A stretch of 64,000 nucleotides of DNA from Aspergillus flavus (taxonomy: Eukaryota; Ascomycota; Eurotiomycetes; Eurotiales; Aspergillaceae). The stretch is from positions 1,116,001-1,180,000 of the forward strand of contig NC_092410.1 of NCBI RefSeq assembly GCF_009017415.1. Reading direction: 5' to 3'. The notes below the pieces were generated by a model that saw nothing but the letters and a program-made list of their open reading frames with translations, did no database searches and was not told the origin of the DNA. Below, one piece after another: positions 1 to 12,052 of this stretch (positions are counted from its first letter, which is position 1; each line of letters begins with the position of its first letter). The translations under genes were made by a program, and so were the position numbers.

Positions 1-3000
1 AGCTTATTCAGTTACCTCAGGGACAGGTCGTCATGGCACCGCCGCAGATGTTTGGCGGCGGTCAGCAGCTGAACCCGTTGCAGCTTGCACAGCTTCAGGC
101 TCTTCAGCAAAATGGCCAGCTTAACGGTCAAGGACTTGGTCTTCAGGCTAGCCAGCACGCCCCTCCTCAGTTGTCTGCTCAGCAGCAGCAACAACAGCAG
201 CAACAACAGCGGAAGACATTGTTCACCCCTTACCTACCTCAGGCTAACCTACCCGCTTTGTTGAGCAATGGCCAGCTCGTGGCCGGTATTCTGCGGGTCA
301 ACAAGAAAAATCGTTCTGATGCGTATGTCACAAGTCCTGATTTGGATGCCGATATTTTCATCTGTGGCAGCAAAGATAGAAACCGTGCACTTGAGGGTGA
401 CTATGTGGCCGTGGAACTCTTAGATGTGGATGAGGTCTGGTCGCAGAAGAGAGAAAAAGAAGAGAAGAAGAAGCGCAAAGACATTACAGACGCTCGGGCT
501 AACAACAACGCTGGAACTGATAAACTCTCCCGTTCTGATTCCGGCGCGAATGGAGACCGCCAGGAGGTCGGCCCTGATGGCAGCATTCGCCGCCGTGGCA
601 GTCTCCGTCAACGCCCCACGCAGAAGAAGAATGATGATGTCGAAGTGGAGGGCCAGAGTCTACTCTTGGTCGAGGAAGACGAGATCAGCGATGAACAGAA
701 GCCGCTGTTCGCGGGCCATGTTGTTGCTGTGATTGAACGAATCGCCGGACAGATGTTTTCGGGCACTCTAGGACTCCTCCGTCCCAGTAGCCAGGCGACG
801 AAGGAGAAACAAGAGGCTGAACGGCTAGCCAGAGATGGCCCCCACGGCCGTTCGCAGCATGAACGTCAGCAGGACAAGCCGAAGATTGTCTGGTTTAAGC
901 CTACGGACAAGCGTGTTCCCCTGATTGCCATCCCTACGGAACAGGCGCCCCGTGATTTCGTCGAGAAGCACCAGGACTACGCCAACCGCATCTTTGTTGC
1001 TTGCATTAAGCGGTGGCCTATCACGTCTTTGCATCCTTTCGGAACCCTTGTTGAGCAGTTGGGTGAAATGGGCGACCTGAAGGTAGAAACCGAGGCGCTT
1101 CTCCGTGACAACAACTTCGGATCTGATGAGTTCTCTGATGCTGTCCTCAAGAGCATTGGTTGGGAGGACTGGTCCGTCGCCAGTCAGGGCGAAGCTCTCC
1201 TTGCCTCTCGCCGGGATTTCCGTCAGGAAACGACCTTCAGCATCGTTCCCAGTGGAACCAAGGAGCTTGAGAATGCTTACCATTTCAGGCCTCTTGGGGA
1301 CGGCAAAGTGGAAATTGGAATTCATGTCACTGACATTGCACACTTCGTGAAAGGCAATTCTCTAGTTGACCGCGAGGCAAAGAAGCGAGGCACTGCTGTC
1401 TATCTCGTTGATCGACTAGTCAACATGCTGCCGCGGCGCATCTCCACCGAGCTTTGCTCTTTGCTTCCTGGAGAGGACCGTCTCACAGTCAGTGTTGTGC
1501 TAAAGGCTAATCCGGAGACGGGTGCTATTGACGACGATGTTTGGATCGGCAAGGGCATTATCAAGAGCGCCGGCAGGCTGAGCTACGAGGAGGTAGACGC
1601 TGTGGTTCAGGGAGCTTCGGATCTTTCTGTGCCTGAAATAAAGGCTGACACTCTTCGAGCACTATATGTAAGTATTCAATGCTCACCCGCCCTGTAGGCG
1701 GTTCCTTTCCCTGACTAACAATATTGTAGGCCGTTGCCTCCAAATTCCGCGAGGCGAGATTCGGCAACCGAGTTGCGCATATACCTCCTCTGCGACTTCT
1801 CCATCAGATGGATGATGAGAACGTCCCCGTTGAATACAATATCTTCAACTCCTCTCCTGTGCGGGACATTGTGGAGGAATTGAGTCACAAAGCAGACTTC
1901 TTCGTTGCTCGTAAATTGGTGGCTGCTTTGCCTGAAAAGGCATTCCTCCGTCGTCAGCCGTCGCCCAATGTGCGCCGCCTCCACTTGTTCATCGATCGGA
2001 TGAACAGGCTTGGGTTTGACTTGGACCCCACAAGCAGTGGTACCTTGCAGAGCAGTCTTTGCAAGGTCCAGGACGATGATTTGCGGAAGGTGGGTTCTTC
2101 TCCCTCGTACACCGATGAGGGGCAAATACCTCTTCCGGATTATTAAATTTTTTTTTTTTTTAATAACACAGCCCTACTAACGTCGCGCAGGGTATGGAAA
2201 CACTCTTTGTTAAGGCTATGCAGCGTGCCAAGTACTATGTCGCCAGCAGCGTTCAGGACGAGCAGCGTCATCACTACACTCTCAATCTGCCAGTCTACAC
2301 TCATTTCACCAACCCATCTCGCCGTTATGCGGATATCATTGTTCATCGCCAATTGGAAGCGATTCTGTCTAATGGTGCCATTGAGTTCTCTGATGATATC
2401 GAGACCCTGAACAAGGCTGCGGACGTTTGCAACAATAAGAAGGACTCTGCGCACAATGCTCAGGAGCAAAGTGTTCACATCGAAGCGTGCCGTAATATGG
2501 ACAAGAAGAGACAGGAGATCGGCGGTGATCTTATTAGTGAGGGCATTGTCCTTTGCGTCTATGAGTCTGCTTTTGATGTCCTCATTCCGGAGTTTGGCTT
2601 TGAGAAGCGTGTCCACTGTGACCAACTACCCTTGAAGAAGGCCGAGTTCCGCAAAGACTCCCGTGTCTTGGAGCTCTACTGGGAGAAGGGTGTTCCGTCC
2701 TCGGCATACATTCCTGAGGATGAACGTCCAAAGCCCGCGAACTCCCGTGCTGCTCAGGCTGCGGCAGCTGCGCGTGAGGCAGAAGCTGCCAGAGAGCGTG
2801 CTCGTGAGAGGGAGGAGGCTATGCGGAAGCAGACTGAGACTGGAACCATCTCCACCAATGACGTGGATGCCCTGTTCGATGATGATGACGATGACGTCTC
2901 CGAGGTCACTGAGATGGCTGCAGGCGTGTCGTTGAACTCATCTGCCGATCGCTCGACTCAGAGCATGCCGCCTTCCCCAACTCGCAATGGTCATCTTCAG

Positions 3001-3291
3001 CAGTCGCCCCACAGAACCCGTTCTGATCCGAAGATCGCAACAATCAGCGGCGATGCCCCCGAGGCGAAATTGACCAACAAAGAGAAGTACCTACAGCTCT
3101 TCAAGCTCAGGGAAGAGGACGGCGAGTATATCCAAGACGTCACTGAGATGACCCGGGTCCCCATCATCCTGAAGACCGATTTGTCCAAGAGCCCTCCGTA
3201 TGTGCTTTCTAGTTTGTCTTACGTGTATGCATTCACTAACCTTTGTCTTAGTTGTCTTACTATCCGCTCTGTGAACCCCTACGCTCTGTAG
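1..3291 (+). CDS. ssd1: Ssd1-type RNB-fold RNA-binding translational repressor, 5' truncated
   Basis: The reading frame is open to the left edge, so the N-terminus lies outside the window. Exons: <1-1667, 1730-2089, 2191-3197, 3252-3291; all junctions are in phase. The visible part begins in a Q-rich disordered region, followed by cold-shock-like/RNB (RNase II) sequence and an acidic, Ala/Arg-rich C-terminal region ending near SPPCLTIRSVNPYAL. Ssd1 family members bind mRNA, repress translation of cell-wall mRNAs and are controlled by the NDR kinase Cbk1/Cot-1. In the RNB core the Asp-rich catalytic stretch of true RNases reads SGTKELENAYH, so the metal-binding aspartates are missing, as in Ssd1 pseudonucleases. 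The last intron (54 nt) has no stop and is a multiple of three, so its retention would add 18 residues. Identification is confident; the last exon is slightly less so. Confidence 0.93.
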
Positions 3292-4153
3292 AAGCCCAAG
3301 ACTCAACATGGCGCCGTCGAACAAGAGTCTGCATACTTACGAAAGCCGATTTTGGCCTGGTTGGCAGACCTATCGCAACGGTCGTATATTGATATACATT
3401 GGCTGTCATACAGTACCATCGTATTTGCTACCGCCAGATGTCAAACGATGGACCGTTGTGGATCCCTCCTCTTTCTTCTGGTAATATTGCTTTAATTAGT
3501 CTAGCGTGTTAGTTTGTTATCTCCATTATAATGGCTATGAGCCTCCCAAACTTGCAGGAATATTTCACTGCACCGGTTGCTGTGTGTTGTTTATATCAGT
3601 CACAGCATTACTCATGGGGGAAGTATACTATTCCTCGCGCGAGGAACCAATCCAAGAGCCAAAGGTTCCCGACAATAGGGATCGGGGGGTCGAATGTTAC
3701 GAGATAGGGGTCTTCATTATTATTAGTATGGATCGAAAAGTCGATCGTGAGCATCAAGGAAAAATTTGACTATTCGTTTTAGATGTTTACTTGATTTACT
3801 TCTAAACAAGCGGCTTCGCATAATAGTCTCTTCGCTCCTCACCTGTCATTTGAGGCAAAGAAAGTAGTAGTAGCGTCCGTAGTCAACAGAAGTTCTCAAA
3901 ACAGTTGCGCTTGCCATGTCGCATGTTCTGGAACCTCAACACGGCCATAGTTATTATGTATCATGAATGAACAATCAGAGAATTTCGGAACAAGTTCTCC
4001 AACGAGTATGCAAAATCCCTTCCCAAGTCTACAAAGGCAGATACAGCCACCAACGCTGACCCATTAATCCCAAACGCCAGGTCCAATCCTAAATGCACCA
4101 AGAAATCAAACATGTCAAGAAAAACTTATTACGATGTTCAGTCGTGAGCCCGA
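3292..4153. other. Intergenic region between convergent genes
   Basis: This holds the 3' flanks of the ssd1-like gene (+) and the UBE2S-like gene (-). An 87-codon open frame at 3506-3769 has no recognisable sequence or splice partner. I see no RNA gene here. Confidence 0.6.
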
Positions 4154-5624
4154 TTATAGCCTGCGAATACCTATACGTGGTTTCGCTTTTTTCATATTGG
4201 AGCCCGATACTTTTCGCGTACCAGAGACTGCCTTGGAGGTTTTCGAACTGGACGGGGCAGATGTGGAGGACGGGGCGAGTGAAGTCGGAGGGCAAGTGGG
4301 AAGCGCTTGTCTGGAAGCAACACCAAGCCCTTTCGGGCCGGCCAGGGAGCCATGGTTCTCTTTGCCGTCCCCGCTATGACAGCGGTCAAAGTCAAGCGGT
4401 TCTGAAGCGTCTTCGAATATCTTGACTTCTTCCCGTATGCGTCCGGACGAATTGACCCCTTTACTACGGACGGACAACTTCGGCGACTTTCTCTGCGGAA
4501 AAGGATCGCGTTCTGGGCTGCCACCATAATTATTTGCTGCGATGTTTTTCTCAGATGCCGTCATGCCTTCCAGGTCACTGTCGTCTGGATCCATTGCGAA
4601 GGGGTCGGTATCTAGAGGCAGCGTTAGGACAGATAGGGGACGTTTGCCTAGGGCGTTTTTCCTGGGGCTCGGTGGAGCAAATTTGACCGGGGACGGTGAT
4701 AGTGCTGGATCGTTCTCTTTGCTAGCATTGGAGAGGTTTTCAGACTCGTCGTCTGAGATTGTTGAATCGGCTTCACGGTGGATCTCTGATTGTTGCTCTT
4801 CGGCAGGGGTCTCCGGTCCCGGACTATTGGATTGACGCTGTGATCGCGATGATGCCCGCTCTCCATTCTTCCGAGTAGTCTTCTTCTTCATCGTCACAGA
4901 TTGAACTCTAGTGCCCTTCCTTGAACGCAACAAGCGAGGCTCTTCTTGCTCTGGGATCGTCGTTCCGGCATCTTCTCCCTTGGTCTTTGCCTCCGCTGCT
5001 GCACTTTTCAAGTCCGTCGGCACCGGCGCATGAATGGACGTCATCAGTTTAGCCTGTCGCGCAAAAGCCTCATAGTTCTCCTGAAGTAGAGCTCCGGCCG
5101 CAGAATTCAACGCAGAATCCGGGTTGGGATAAATGAGCAGGCATGAAATCGTCTATACGCGCGCCGCAATTCATTAGCCTCTGTCCGATTATACCCCTCA
5201 CAGCGACGGTGCATACTTACAACCAAAACATCCTTCAACGTCAGTGTCGCCTTCCAGTCCCGCTTCAGTGTATCGACGCAGACCGCGCCCGTCAACTCCT
5301 CCACATTGGGATGCCATATGCGAGTTTTGAAGGTCGCCTTCGGCGGACTTTTAGGATAGTCATCCGGCATCTTCAAGTGTACGCGCCATAGGCCTTGTGA
5401 GTATGGTGTTCCCTGCGGACCGGCCAGCAAGGTCGTAAGTTGAGTGAGGTCATCGCTCGACGAGTCCTCCGATGGGAAGAGATAGTTCGGGGGCAGGTCA
5501 TCATGCAATGCGGCGTGGTCCGCAGCGAGACGTTTTAAACTTGAAACCTGGACGTTTTATGCAGGATTAGATCCGAGGTGTTCTGCAGATCAACTGTTTA
5601 GGACTGACACTAGTAACTCACCAT
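4154..5624 (-). CDS. UBE2S: Ubiquitin-conjugating enzyme E2, UBE2S (APC/C chain-elongating) type
   Basis: Three exons on the minus strand: 5624-5622 (the ATG alone), 5547-5221 and 5152-4154, giving 442 aa. The UBC fold covers about residues 2-140. It shows [13 protein letters not shown], the HPN motif (HPNVEELTG), the active cysteine C91 in [12 protein letters not shown], and [13 protein letters not shown] after the second intron. The block order and the CVDTLKRDW signature match UBE2S better than any other E2. The remaining 300 residues are Ser/Pro/acid-rich and disordered, and end in basic IGIRRL. Animal UBE2S ends in LRRL, which docks on APC/C; the fungal tail suggests the same role in building ubiquitin chains on mitotic substrates. 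The start was chosen because [14 protein letters not shown] supplies the expected N-terminal helix and both introns have consensus ends. Budding yeast lacks an obvious UBE2S. Confidence 0.88.
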
Positions 5625-5638
5625 TTTTTTTTTTTTTT
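5625..5638 (-). other. A14 tract directly before the UBE2S start codon
   Basis: On the coding strand, fourteen consecutive A residues abut the ATG at 5624-5622, which is itself followed at once by the GTGAGT donor. The start codon is therefore held between a homopolymer leader and an intron. Confidence 0.7.
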
Positions 5639-7394
5639 GGATTTTAATCACTGAGTTCACAGACTCAAATCCCGTTGTAGCGTTCACTTAAAGAACAGAT
5701 GTTTGTAACCAACTATACTCCCCCAATCAAATATAGACCAATGAAGGGATACCCTTGTCTATAGGAAAAGGCAACCGGAAGCAACCCCCCAGAAAAGAAA
5801 AAGAATGCTGAACTTGTTTAACGAATTGCGGCGGACCCAAACTTCGGTTGCCCCCAACAGCCCTCTTTTGTTTTGATGATGCGAAGCTGACGGCACTAGA
5901 CCCAATACGGGTGATTCCATGGTTCACAAACAAACGCGACAATCATGTGACTGACGCGTCGTCTGCGCGTTTTAGGAAGTGTTATTGGTTCGATCGGTTC
6001 CTGATCTGGTACGGAGGTTGGTGGACACCTTCCTATGTTGTCGAACATGGTAGTTTTTTGTTTGTGTATTTACCGGTGTTGACTAGTGGTTCTGATTGAT
6101 GTATGTGGTGGGTTGACACATTCTTGGGTTTCACTTTGTCATTAAGGGTTGTCTGGATGGTTTTTGATAGGGGTCGGTAGTACTAGCCCTAGTTGTCACT
6201 GTCAGTTGTCAACCTAAATGCTCTGGAATGGGACCTGCGTCGGAACTTATCCGATGCAATGCTCGTTGAGATTAGGTGATATTTCAAGTTAGCAACTATC
6301 ATGTATGCATATGTACTGTATGTATGTACGGGTGTATGTCCATGTCCATACATACCTGCTTTGTGATCTCTCGATTCTGGATACAATCATCTTTAACCTA
6401 TGAATGAACTTCCCTTGGAGTTTTATTGGCTTTCTAATAAAGTGAATAGCAGACATGCATGGCATCCGTCATTTCAAAAGGTGGACGCTGATTATCTACT
6501 TCGTGCACTGTGGGTTGGTGTGGCTTACTGCTGGGCGCAATAGAGTGCCTCTGAAATGTAAGGTACTGTGAGAGGAGAGTTGAGATATTAAGGTAAAGTT
6601 CAATGAATGGCAAATATCCGTACTTCGTTGCAGTCACTTTACGGAGTAGTGTTGGACGCCGATTTGTTCATCCCTTTGAAGAGATCGTCGTTCTAGAAGA
6701 AAATAGGTTGGTTATTAGGCTACCTACGCTTCATGTTAATCTGGTCCACTTGACGGGCCCACTTCTCCTTCCCAGTAGTTTTGTTTCCCCTGTCTTAGTT
6801 TTTGACTTAGTATCTTCAGTTTGAATGCTGATATAAGTATACTGGATCAGTTTCCTTTCATCTTTTTGTACCGAACTGACTGAATATCGTTCAATTGAGT
6901 GTGAGATGGGATATTACACCTGCGTTTGAACAGACTTATCAACGTTTACACTACATGTAGATCTACAGGTGACATCAAGCGTCATACAGCAAAACAAATT
7001 GTCATCACGGATTTCCTCAGAGAATGGAATTCCTATTTACCTGTAGCGTAGCATCATTATGGTATTAAGATTAAACTTCGAAGAAAGACAAGTTTGATAT
7101 GTGCGCGGCGAATATTAAGCGTGTCTTGTGTAACAGCGGCGACTTAATGTCAGACGAGAAAAGAAAGGAAATTGGAATAAAAAGCCCTTCCCGGCAATGA
7201 TACATATGGAGTATGAAAATGAACTTCAGTATCCGTATGCCTCATCTCTTTTCGTCCCGCTATCCCCGGTAGCTGGGATAGTCGGAGGGGGGAGGTCCAT
7301 AAAGCACAAGTCCGCTTGGGGAGCACACTAATGCTTGAGAACGAAAGCGACATTGTCAATCGACCAAGCGTTTAATGGATCACGAGCTGTCCAT
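5639..7394. other. Intergenic region
   Basis: No open frame here has family-like sequence. It contains a 9-bp inverted repeat (arms 6318-6326 and 6347-6355, 20 nt apart) in a TATG-rich stretch, and an ACGGAGTA octamer near 6640. The rest is presumably promoter of the UBE2S gene and 3' flank of the GPI-protein gene. Confidence 0.55.
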
Positions 7395-7969
7395 TTACAG
7401 GAGAGCAGCGATGGCAGCACCGGCAATGAGACCGAGAGGACCGGCAGTGGCCATGGGGACGGCAGCGCCCTCAGAGGTGCTGGAGGCAGCGGCGCTGGAC
7501 TTGGAGGAAGAGCCCTTAGTGCTGGTGGATTCGTCGGTCGACTTGGTCTTGGTGGAGGTCTCAGTCGCGGTGGCAGAGGAGCTCTTCGCAGCGCTGCTGG
7601 ACTTGGTAACGAGGGTAGAGGAACCAGCAGAGCTGGAGCCGGTCACAGCACCGGAGGACTCGGCACCGCTGCCGGTGGGGGTAGTAGGGGCTTCAGTAGC
7701 CGTTCCAGAGGGGATCACCGGCTGAGAGGTGACGGTGGGAATGACAGTAGAGCCGGTCTCAGCGCCGCCAGTGGCAGTGGCAGTGGCAGTGGCACTGCCA
7801 GTCTCAGCAACGCCGGTGGCCTCGACATCGGAGGGACTCTCAACCTACAGCGGGATTCAAGTTAGCATAGTGAAAAGCTTGATGATGAGACAAAGTATGC
7901 TCTTACAGCAGAAGAAGTCTGGGCAGCGGCCACAGCAGCGAAGGCAGCGAGGATGAAAGTAGCACGCAT
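7395..7969 (-). CDS. Small Ser/Thr-rich GPI-anchored cell-wall protein
   Basis: Two exons: 7969-7907 and 7844-7395, with a 62-nt intron, 170 aa. Exon 1 is a secretion signal: MRATFILAAFAAVAAAQ, with predicted cleavage after AAA or AQ. The mature chain is short and very rich in Ser, Thr and Ala, including an Ala-Thr dipeptide run after residue 40 and Lys-spaced Ser clusters. This is typical of heavily O-mannosylated wall or membrane proteins. The C-terminus (SEGAAVPMATAGPLGLIAGAAIAALL, shown here as SEGAAVP then a 19-residue hydrophobic end) has a small-residue omega site followed by a hydrophobic tail, the GPI-anchor pattern. There is no enzymatic domain or CFEM-type cysteine pattern. I do not recognise a named family; similar short GPI proteins are common in Aspergillus. 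Confidence 0.82.
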
Positions 7970-10900
7970 TTTGACGTTTGAAGTAGATCCGTTAATCAAA
8001 TTTTTGACAGTGAACCGGGTGTGGAGATGATCAGACGATGACACGCAGAGGAAGGCAAGCGAGTGTAATTGTTGGAAGGAATAGGAAACGAGTGTATGGG
8101 TTCCTTTATATTACTCCGGGAAGGAAAAGGATCAAACAAAGAGTGACAGGGCGCAGGGGTGTCTTTAAATAGACAAGAAGGACGGGGTAATAAATAATAA
8201 TATGGATTATAATAATAAAAATAATAATAGTAACCAAAATTAATAAGGAAGGAAGGAAGAAAACGAACCATCCATGAACGCTAATAATAGTCAAATGAAT
8301 TTATTTTTTTTTTTACCAAAAAGTATAAAAGAAAAAGAAATAATAATAACCACAATAATACAGTCACCACATGTGAAGACTTGAGTCCAAACTAAGGATC
8401 TTTTAGGTGTCAAGTCGCCCTCCCCGTCAGCCCTGTCTGCATCTTTAGTGGCAATCGTATCTGCATCTCGGGATCCACTTGGTCTAACGAAGGGTTGGCC
8501 GAAAAGGTACAGTGCTGAGCCCAGAGAAAAGTCACAATTCAAGCATCATTCCCGACCAGTCTCCCAGTTGGGAAACCTCTGGGTCCAGGACATCCTTGGT
8601 CTAAGCTCTGTCAATAGGGTTATATCCATCGGGTAATGAGCACCAATCAAGAATCCCTGTTATTGGAGAAGAATTCCTCCGTATAACTAAAGACATCTCA
8701 AAGGTTTGAGAGGTTGCGTATGCTTCATACTATTTTTGGTGGCCACCGCAACACATCGTCAGCTGCGGGTTCCACTACCTTGCCGGCCCGTGACCAATCA
8801 GATCCGGCTTCTATACAATTCTAACAGTCCCCATCAAAGAAGGTAGAATCAGGCGAAGGTCTGGTTCCTTTTTGTTTTGATTATTTTTAATTTCTATTTT
8901 CTAAATTTTTGTTTTTATTTCCCTGTCTCAAAATACCCCCACTTTTTTCTCTCGTTTCCTTTCTTTTTCTTTTACCCTTTTCTGGTTTTACGGAGTACAC
9001 CTTCGTCTCATTTACTTTATTGACTTTCTGACTAGGGACCAGAAGCAAAACGATGTATCCGGAGTACAGAGGTATTCAAATCCGGCCACGAATATAATAC
9101 CTATCCACGTAGGTACCAATAGATCCCCTTACTAGACTAATAGTAAGATCCTTCACTCGTCATCAAGAGCACACGTAATGAGTCACTTCTTCTATTTTAG
9201 CCCTGACGGTCAACCAAATTACGAGGAGGGAGATCTTTCTTCCCCTAGTGACAAACAAGACTTCTCCCCAAGACGACCGGGCGATGCACATGTCCCATGT
9301 CTGATCCGCATGGACCAAGAAACGGGACGACCGATGGATAATCTAATTTATTCCCGAAAGAGTTTAGTCACCCGGGGCATGGTCTCAGCCTCCCGTGTCT
9401 ACTCCTTCAACCTGAGTCAAGCCAACCACTTTGTCTCTCGTCGGGAATGGGGAATTGGATGGCGCGATGGGGTCCTGGTACAGTACGTGTACAGGTTCCA
9501 GTACGTTCGAGGCTCAAGCCTCGATCTTGCCCAGTGCCGCCACCGATTCAAACCTTACTGTTGTAACACCCTTTCGCTGTCCACACGTTCATTCAATCGA
9601 TCAGGTTGTCATGGTTTCATTACCGCAACATTCGCCATCGCTTCGTTCTTTGCCGAAATATGTACGGGGTACCTTGAATTTCTCATGACCAAGTCACACC
9701 AAGGGGAGAGAGAGAGAAATGATCTTTGCATCCGTACCTTGTACAGTACAATTAAAATTAGTCTACCCGGTCTACGTATGTAGCAACAACCATTTGACAC
9801 TGACAGTGCCGATCAACAACCATTCCATCCAAGACATGGCGACAAGGGCCAGAACCAAAGTTTCTTATTTCCCTCCCGTAAGGTACCAACCAGGACACGC
9901 AGGGCGTTGTAAGTTGTAACATACAAACAACCTTTGGACTAACAAGTCTGAACCAGAGAGCCCCCTATGGAAAAAAAGAAAAAACAAAAAAACAAAAAGA
10001 GTGCCAAGGAAATGGCCAGACTCCCATTACCCCAACGGCAAATGCAAGGGTAAAAGAATGTCACAATATTAAATCTCGGTTAATGAAGAGAAAAGGGTCA
10101 TCATCTCCACTGAGATCCCAAACAAGACCAAATAATGAAAGGTTCTATATTCTCATTGATTTTGCCCTTTGAAATTTTGGATTCCCCCCTCTTTCTTCGA
10201 TTCTGGAAATGGGATGAGGGCATTGTTAGGGCTTTGTCCTCCTTCAATGTCGTCTCCATCAATCTGCCGCATGGGTGGAGTCTGGCAATTTATGTGATAA
10301 TATTATTATGGGGATGAGAAGTATGTGGAACACTGGAACAGTCACACGTACCCCATAGTTATACCGTCTGTCTTTCTATCTTGGTTACTCAGCTCGTGCG
10401 GCTTGGACTGGTTCACCGTTCCTGTGGTTCCACATAATGGGGTAGGGTTCGTGTTTGTCTCTCACTGCCGCTGTCGTTGCAACATTTATATCACATCTTA
10501 ATACATCCTAGTAAGAACCGGTAGTGTAGAAGATTAGAAGTATTGACAGTGATAGGCATAGTCTTGTATACTTCCTCCCGTTGTAGATCTATAGAGCCTC
10601 AAGGCTAATCACATCTCATTCTACGATGCTATACTCCTTCCTTCCATCCCCATTGGCTTACCATCTACAGAGTACTGGAACTGTACCCTATACCCTATTC
10701 TTATTCCAGAAAGCAAAGAACTAATCATCAGCATCAGTACCCCATTTCAAAGTCGACTGAAAACACTCACGTCCCCACAGTTCAGAGCCCGAGCGAGAAA
10801 CCACCGCAGATCACAACGGTAAAGGAAATATGCAGCCACACTGAGCCCATTCTCGCAACAACTCTCTCAACTTAAACCAAACAAACACCATATGATCCCC

Positions 10901-12052
10901 TCAACACAGAGCACAGTATACGTGTACACAGGACCCCTCGCCATCCAACAAACCCCAACGACCCTTGCGAAACCCCCGACATCCTATCCTAACCCTCACC
11001 ATTCACCCACAAGCACACAACCCCAAACCCAACAACACCTTGAACCCACCCTCCAACAGATTTCGTGGGAAGGGAACCAACACCCCAAGTCCCAGAGTGA
11101 AACCGACCTTGCTGATCGTTGACATAGCGCCTCCGTAGAATGTCAATAGTCTCTCACGAGACCCATATTGTTGACGGTGGGTGCAAGACAAGATCAGCTT
11201 GTGTGCCATGGAGGTAAGGATACATGGCCAATTGACATGGCTATGGAGCTTCGGGGAAGCTCGGTTGACCTTCTATTCTTGTGGTGGTAGTGTGGGTTGG
11301 GGGATTTGAGACATGCTCCATTTGCCTTCGGTTTGGGCCGCCGTTTGGAGGGCGGAGTTGGTGTCTCGTGGGTTTTGGGGGGAGGGTTTTGATATATTGT
11401 GTGGATGGATGGTCAGGTAGGGTGCTTACTGTAGGGGGTTTTGTCTGTGGTGGAGGTATTGTTGTGCTTAGAGGTGGTTTGGATGATAGATTGCAGCTAC
11501 TTGGGGGTGTGGTGCTTGGGAAATGGTCATGGCGTTGTTGTGGCTATTGTATGATTCTATGTTCGAGGGTTATCATTTAAGAGCTGTGGGTTTAGCTGTT
11601 CAACGCACCAAAGGAGTCATGGAGAACCAAAGATGCAATACTTGTTTTCTGAGGCTTGAACAGATCAGAGGTACTGCTAGACCTAAGGTGAACTCAGGCA
11701 GTGCATTGAAACAGTCAGTCGGCTATCCATGCTGTCCTCAGATTACTGAAAGATACGGCAGAATGGCTCCAAAGTAGGGCCAGAAGATCGATATCGAAAT
11801 TAAACAGCAGACGGCACCATATGGCGAAGAGTCTTCCGAGTTCATGGCACCAGACACCCTGTAAACTGCATCACACTCGATGTCGACTCCACACATAGTC
11901 AGCTGGAAACCAGCGTCCAAACTATCAGACCGGAAGCAACGCAATACGAATAGCAAAACAGACTCAGAAGCAGCCACTTATTCATTAGTCTTGACCGATA
12001 CAACTGTAAATAAAGGTATCGTCCCTGACAGCTTTTGATAGCAAACCATCCA
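7970..12052. other. 4-kb gene-poor region
   Basis: This stretch is AT-rich with pyrimidine and purine tracts, such as the T-rich block near 8870-8990 and trinucleotide-like TAATAA runs at 8190-8230. CGGAGTAC octamers lie at about 8990 and 9059. The longest open frame (9178-9783, +) has no family resemblance and contains unlikely composition. No tRNA, rRNA or spliced gene could be supported. Confidence 0.5.

Noticed and set aside
3506..3769. 87-codon frame after the ssd1-like gene
   Set aside because: It lies in the 3' flank, with no family resemblance and weak coding composition.
6318..6355. 9-bp inverted repeat in TATG-rich DNA
   Set aside because: Low complexity, so chance pairing is likely; no neighbouring mobile-element features.
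7335..7865. Long Gly-rich plus-strand frame
   Set aside because: Antisense shadow of the Ser/Thr-rich GPI protein; the Gly-rich sequence is a by-product of its codon use.
9178..9783. 201-codon open frame on the plus strand in the gene-poor region
   Set aside because: No recognisable motif, low-complexity promoter-like surroundings and no splice partners. It is probably a chance frame.
10892..11122. Pro/Thr/Gln-rich 76-codon frame
   Set aside because: Simple-sequence composition and no supporting features.
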